NCBI GenBank assembly: GCA_023423995.1
Contig: JAFAEL010000104.1
Location: forward strand, 1 to 6,542
Reading direction: 5' to 3'
DNA length: 6,542 nucleotides
Source: Pseudomonadota bacterium
Lineage (GTDB): Bacteria; Pseudomonadota; Alphaproteobacteria; Rhizobiales; Beijerinckiaceae
Shown here: in pieces, positions 4,441 through 6,542 of the stretch
How positions within the stretch are numbered: position 1 is the first letter of the stretch
Layout: the number at the start of each line of letters is the position of its first letter
Program-made: the position numbers and the translations under genes
The notes under the pieces: generated by a model
What the model was told of the DNA's origin: nothing
The model's input: only the letters and a program-made list of their open reading frames with translations
Databases searched by the model: none

Positions 4441-6542
4441 ATGAGGTGTCGCGCGGCTCGTCGGCGAGGCGCAGCCGCGGCCTATCGTATGGCGCTTCTC
4501 ACTTCGACGGCTCTTGTCGGCATCACGATCGGGGTGGTCGGAATTCCCGGGTTGGCCCCGATCTTCATGCCTGCCTGGGCGGCGGGCGGTGCCGGTGGCG
4601 CGGGAGTCTACTCGAACGGCGGGGCGGGGGGCGACGTCGGGCAGGCCGGGGCGCCGTCGAGCAGTGGAGCCGGTGTTGGTGGGGCCGCCGGAACGGCCCC
4701 GGGCGGTGCGGGAGGAGCTGGAACGGCGGGTTCGGGTGGGGCTGCCGGTGGTGGCGGCGGAGCCAGCGGTACGATTGTGGCTCCGATCGGCGGAGCGGGT
4801 GGTACTGGAGGTAGCTACCTTTCCGGCGGTCTTGGTGGAAGCATAGGTGGCGGCGGTGGCGGTGCGGGCGGCCATGGTGTCGGGGCGGTCGGGGCCGATC
4901 TTGTCACTGCGGGCGGGGTTCAAGGTGGCGCTGGCGGAGCCGGTGGTGCAGCTGAGCGAGGCGGGTCCACGGCGGGTGTCGGCGGAGGCGGCGGCGATGG
5001 TGGCTCGGGTATTGTCGTCACGGGCGCTGGGCTCACGATCACGAATAACGGCACGATTTCGGGCGGCACGGGCGGAGCCGGCGGCGCTGGCAGCGTGGGC
5101 TCCGCCGTACAGAACGGGGCCGGCGGGAATGGCGGTGCGGGCGGTGCCGGCGTGGTCATGGGGGATGGCAACACCCTCCAGAACAACACGGCCATCACGG
5201 GCGGGGCAGGCGGCGCCGGAGGCGCTGGAGCGCCTGCCGGCCTGAGCGGGGCCGGTGGTGCGGGCGTCACGGGCTCCAACCTGACGATCAACCAGGCGGG
5301 CACGATCGCAGGCGGAGGCGGCGGGAACGCAATCACGTTCACGGGCGGCACGAACGTCATCAACTTCGGTGCCGCTACGTCAGGCCTGACCGGCAATATC
5401 GCCGTGACCGGCACGGCTCAGCTTAACGCGGCGGCGGGCGGAACCACCGTTGACAGTGCGATCACTGGCACAGGCGGTCTCATCCAGAATAGCGCAAACA
5501 CACTGATCCTGACGGGCCCTAATAGCTACACGGGCAACACCTCGATCGCTGCCGGTACCTTGCAGGCGGGTGCGACCAACACGTTCTCGGCTGCCAGCAA
5601 CGTGGTGATGACCGGCGGCACGCTTGCCCTGAACGGCTTCAACCAGACGATCGCTTCGCTGGAGGATCTTGCGGGAACGAGCGCGGTCACGCTCGGCAGC
5701 GCGACGCTGACGATCAACGGAACGGCATTGACGAACTATAGCGGCGTCATCAGCGGCAGCGGTGGCCTCATTCAGGCCGGTGCGGGCGGCGTCTTTCTCT
5801 ACGGCAACCAGACATATACCGGGCCGACGGAGGTTCAGAACGGCAACCTCTCTTTCGCTCCTGGCTCAACCGCCGCTTCGACCAGCTACAGTGTCTCCGG
5901 CGGAGTGTTGCGCTTCGCGGGAGCGGTCAATACCGCCTCCGCGGTTGCGGTGACCGGCGGTGAAGCCCAGTTCGTCGCATCCGCCCAGATCGCCTCGCTG
6001 ACCGGGACGGGCGGACAGGTGCGGATCAACGCCGGGCGGACGCTCACGATCGATCTGAACGGCACGACGAATACCTACTCCGGCAGCATCATCGATGCCG
6101 GCGCGCTCGCGAAGACCAATTCGGGCACGCTGGTGCTGACGGGTAACAATACCTATTCCGGCGGAACGAGCCTGACAGGTGGCACGCTTGCAGTAGGCGG
6201 AAGCAGTGCGCTCGGCACCGGCGCCCTGGCCATGGGCTCGGGCACAACCCTCCAGGCAGCTACCGGAGGCGCTACGCTCGCCAATGGGATAGGGCTGTCC
6301 GCGGGAACGAATACTTTCGACACGAACGGGCAGACCCTCGCTCTGAACGGCATCATCTCCGGCGGCGGGGGCGCGCACGCGCTAGTGAAAACCGGCGCCG
6401 GCACGCTCTCCCTCGGTGGGGCGAACACCTATGGCGGAACGACCCAGCTCGCTGGCGGGACGCTCCGGCTGGCGAACAACAATGCGCTCGGGGCAAGCAG
6501 CCTCAACGCGGCCTCTGGTACGATCGTCGACTACGCGAATGG
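4441..6542 (+). CDS. Autotransporter-type secreted protein with Gly-rich segment and PATR beta-helix repeats, 5' part only
   Basis: An unbroken frame of 700 codons runs off the right edge. Residues 1-47 form a long signal peptide: basic RCRAARRRG, hydrophobic MALLTSTALVG to about residue 43, and a likely cut after PAWA (Ala47). Residues 48 to about 295 are glycine/alanine-rich (repeated GGAGGAG, with rungs such as GLTITNNGTISGG). Residues from about 296 onward are a Ser/Thr/Asn/Gly-rich beta-helix with autotransporter-associated beta-strand (PATR) repeats, for example TLILTGPNSYTGNTSIAAGTL and TLVLTGNNTYSGGTSLTGGTL. Such passengers are normally exported by Sec and carried to the surface by a C-terminal beta-barrel, which is beyond the window. 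ATG 4441 is chosen because AGGTGG lies 8 nt upstream and it places a basic n-region at the start. In-frame ATGs at 4399 (+14 residues) and 4300 (+47) are alternatives with weaker ribosome sites. Adhesion or biofilm is only a guess. Confidence 0.87.
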   Translation, partial: MRCRAARRRGAAAAYRMALLTSTALVGITIGVVGIPGLAPIFMPAWAAGGAGGAGVYSNGGAGGDVGQAGAPSSSGAGVGGAAGTAPGGAGGAGTAGSGGAAGGGGGASGTIVAPIGGAGGTGGSYLSGGLGGSIGGGGGGAGGHGVGAVGADLVTAGGVQGGAGGAGGAAERGGSTAGVGGGGGDGGSGIVVTGAGLTITNNGTISGGTGGAGGAGSVGSAVQNGAGGNGGAGGAGVVMGDGNTLQNNTAITGGAGGAGGAGAPAGLSGAGGAGVTGSNLTINQAGTIAGGGGGNAITFTGGTNVINFGAATSGLTGNIAVTGTAQLNAAAGGTTVDSAITGTGGLIQNSANTLILTGPNSYTGNTSIAAGTLQAGATNTFSAASNVVMTGGTLALNGFNQTIASLEDLAGTSAVTLGSATLTINGTALTNYSGVISGSGGLIQAGAGGVFLYGNQTYTGPTEVQNGNLSFAPGSTAASTSYSVSGGVLRFAGAVNTASAVAVTGGEAQFVASAQIASLTGTGGQVRINAGRTLTIDLNGTTNTYSGSIIDAGALAKTNSGTLVLTGNNTYSGGTSLTGGTLAVGGSSALGTGALAMGSGTTLQAATGGATLANGIGLSAGTNTFDTNGQTLALNGIISGGGGAHALVKTGAGTLSLGGANTYGGTTQLAGGTLRLANNNALGASSLNAASGTIVDYAN
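4588..5328 (+). repeat. Gly/Ala-rich low-complexity segment with irregular rungs
   Basis: It encodes long runs of GGAGG-like units interrupted by hydrophobic/Asn strands. Three clearer units read GIVVTGAGLTITNNGTISGG (from 5008), GVVMGDGNTLQNNTAITGG (from 5149) and GVTGSNLTINQAGTIAGG (from 5263), spaced 47 and 38 codons apart. The pattern suggests successive beta-helix turns with glycine-rich loops. Synonymous glycine codons are mixed (GGC, GGT, GGG, GGA), so the repeats are diverged rather than a fresh slippage product. It superficially resembles mycobacterial PE_PGRS domains, but there is no PE domain. Confidence 0.7.
5467..5571 (+). repeat. PATR repeat 1 (autotransporter-associated beta-strand)
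   Basis: It encodes GTGGLIQ, then TLILTGPNSYTGNTSIAAGTLQAG, matching the PATR consensus G-x-G-x-L-x-K/Q...G-T-L-x-L-x-G-x-N-x-Y-x-G-x-T-x-x-x-x-G-T-L. It marks the start of the regular beta-helix after the glycine-rich part, at about residues 343-377. Confidence 0.8.
5755..5868 (+). repeat. PATR repeat 2, divergent
   Basis: It encodes GSGGLIQAGAGGVFLYGNQTYTGPTEVQNGNLSF at about residues 439-476. GTL is replaced by GVF and GNL, but the Y-T-G-x-T turn and the glycine ladder are kept, so it is a weaker PATR copy. Confidence 0.7.
6094..6210 (+). repeat. PATR repeat 3
   Basis: It encodes DAGALAKTNSGTLVLTGNNTYSGGTSLTGGTLAVGGSSAL at about residues 552-590. This is an almost exact PATR consensus copy, including the L-x-K-T-x-x-G-T-L-x-L-x-G-x-N-x-Y-x-G-G-T core. 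Confidence 0.85.
6361..6492 (+). repeat. PATR repeat 4
   Basis: It encodes ALVKTGAGTLSLGGANTYGGTTQLAGGTLRLANNNALG at about residues 641-684, a consensus copy. Short DNA stretches are shared with repeat 3 (for example GGCGGAACGA), showing common descent of the units. More copies are likely beyond the right edge. Confidence 0.85.

Noticed and set aside
4173..4814. Plus-strand open frame of 213 codons overlapping the start of the autotransporter gene
   Set aside because: It is in another frame from the signal peptide and glycine-rich segment. Its second half is the Arg/Trp/Gly-rich shadow of GGN codons, and no ribosome site or domain supports it.
4588..5328. Mycobacterial PE_PGRS protein
   Set aside because: The glycine pattern is similar, but there is no PE domain, a long Gram-negative-style signal peptide precedes it, and PATR repeats follow, so an autotransporter-type protein is far more likely.
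4920..5414. Minus-strand proline-rich open frame
   Set aside because: Proline/alanine runs are simply the reverse complement of the glycine/alanine codons of the plus-strand gene.
5866..6378. Minus-strand open frame of 170 codons inside the PATR region
   Set aside because: It is antisense to a well-supported beta-helix repeat region, with no recognisable domain and no ribosome site.
1..6542. CRISPR array, insertion sequence or rRNA
   Set aside because: No regularly spaced identical short repeats, transposase motifs, terminal inverted repeats or rRNA sequence were seen; the only repeats are protein-coding PATR and Gly-rich units.

Overview
The window looks like a piece of an alphaproteobacterial chromosome, probably Hyphomicrobiales and most likely Methylobacteriaceae. 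This is inferred from the high GC content, the sequence of a CAU-anticodon tRNA-Ile2, and the style of the carbonic anhydrase, the integrase and the small conserved protein. No species call is possible from the sequence alone.

Layout. (1) Positions 1-2220 look like the tRNA-proximal end of an integrated genomic island. From the left edge they hold the N-terminal part of a DUF91/NucS-like PD-(D/E)XK nuclease-domain protein (minus strand, running off the window). Next comes a short spacer containing a perfect 16-bp palindrome, then a complete tyrosine-recombinase integrase (minus strand). (2) A complete tRNA-Ile2(CAU) gene with encoded CCA lies at 2221-2296 on the minus strand, followed on its 3' side by a small terminator hairpin. 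The integrase begins about 100 nt beyond the tRNA 3' end, the classic arrangement of a tRNA-targeting integrative element. The other island end lies left of this window. (3) Positions 2384-4035 look like ordinary chromosome: a co-directional minus-strand cluster of a small conserved protein, a GNAT acetyltransferase and a beta-carbonic anhydrase, with short gaps. The small gene carries an in-frame TGA; its reading frame and its family-like C-terminal end continue for another 29 codons after the stop. (4) About 400 bases (4036-4440) without a confident gene hold the divergent upstream regions, including two inverted repeats and a possible short leader ORF. (5) From 4441 to the right edge runs the 5' part of a large plus-strand secreted protein. 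It has a long signal peptide, a Gly/Ala-rich low-complexity passenger segment, and then at least four autotransporter-associated beta-strand (PATR) repeats. Its C-terminus, where a beta-barrel would be expected, is outside the window.

The parts do not form one pathway. The left third is mobile or accessory DNA, the middle is a small housekeeping cluster, and the right third is a surface or secreted protein. The points most worth checking are the nonsense codon in the small conserved gene, the island boundary at tRNA-Ile2 with its nuclease-domain cargo, and the PE_PGRS-like glycine segment joined to a PATR beta-helix. I did not see a convincing wholly new system in these 6.5 kb.
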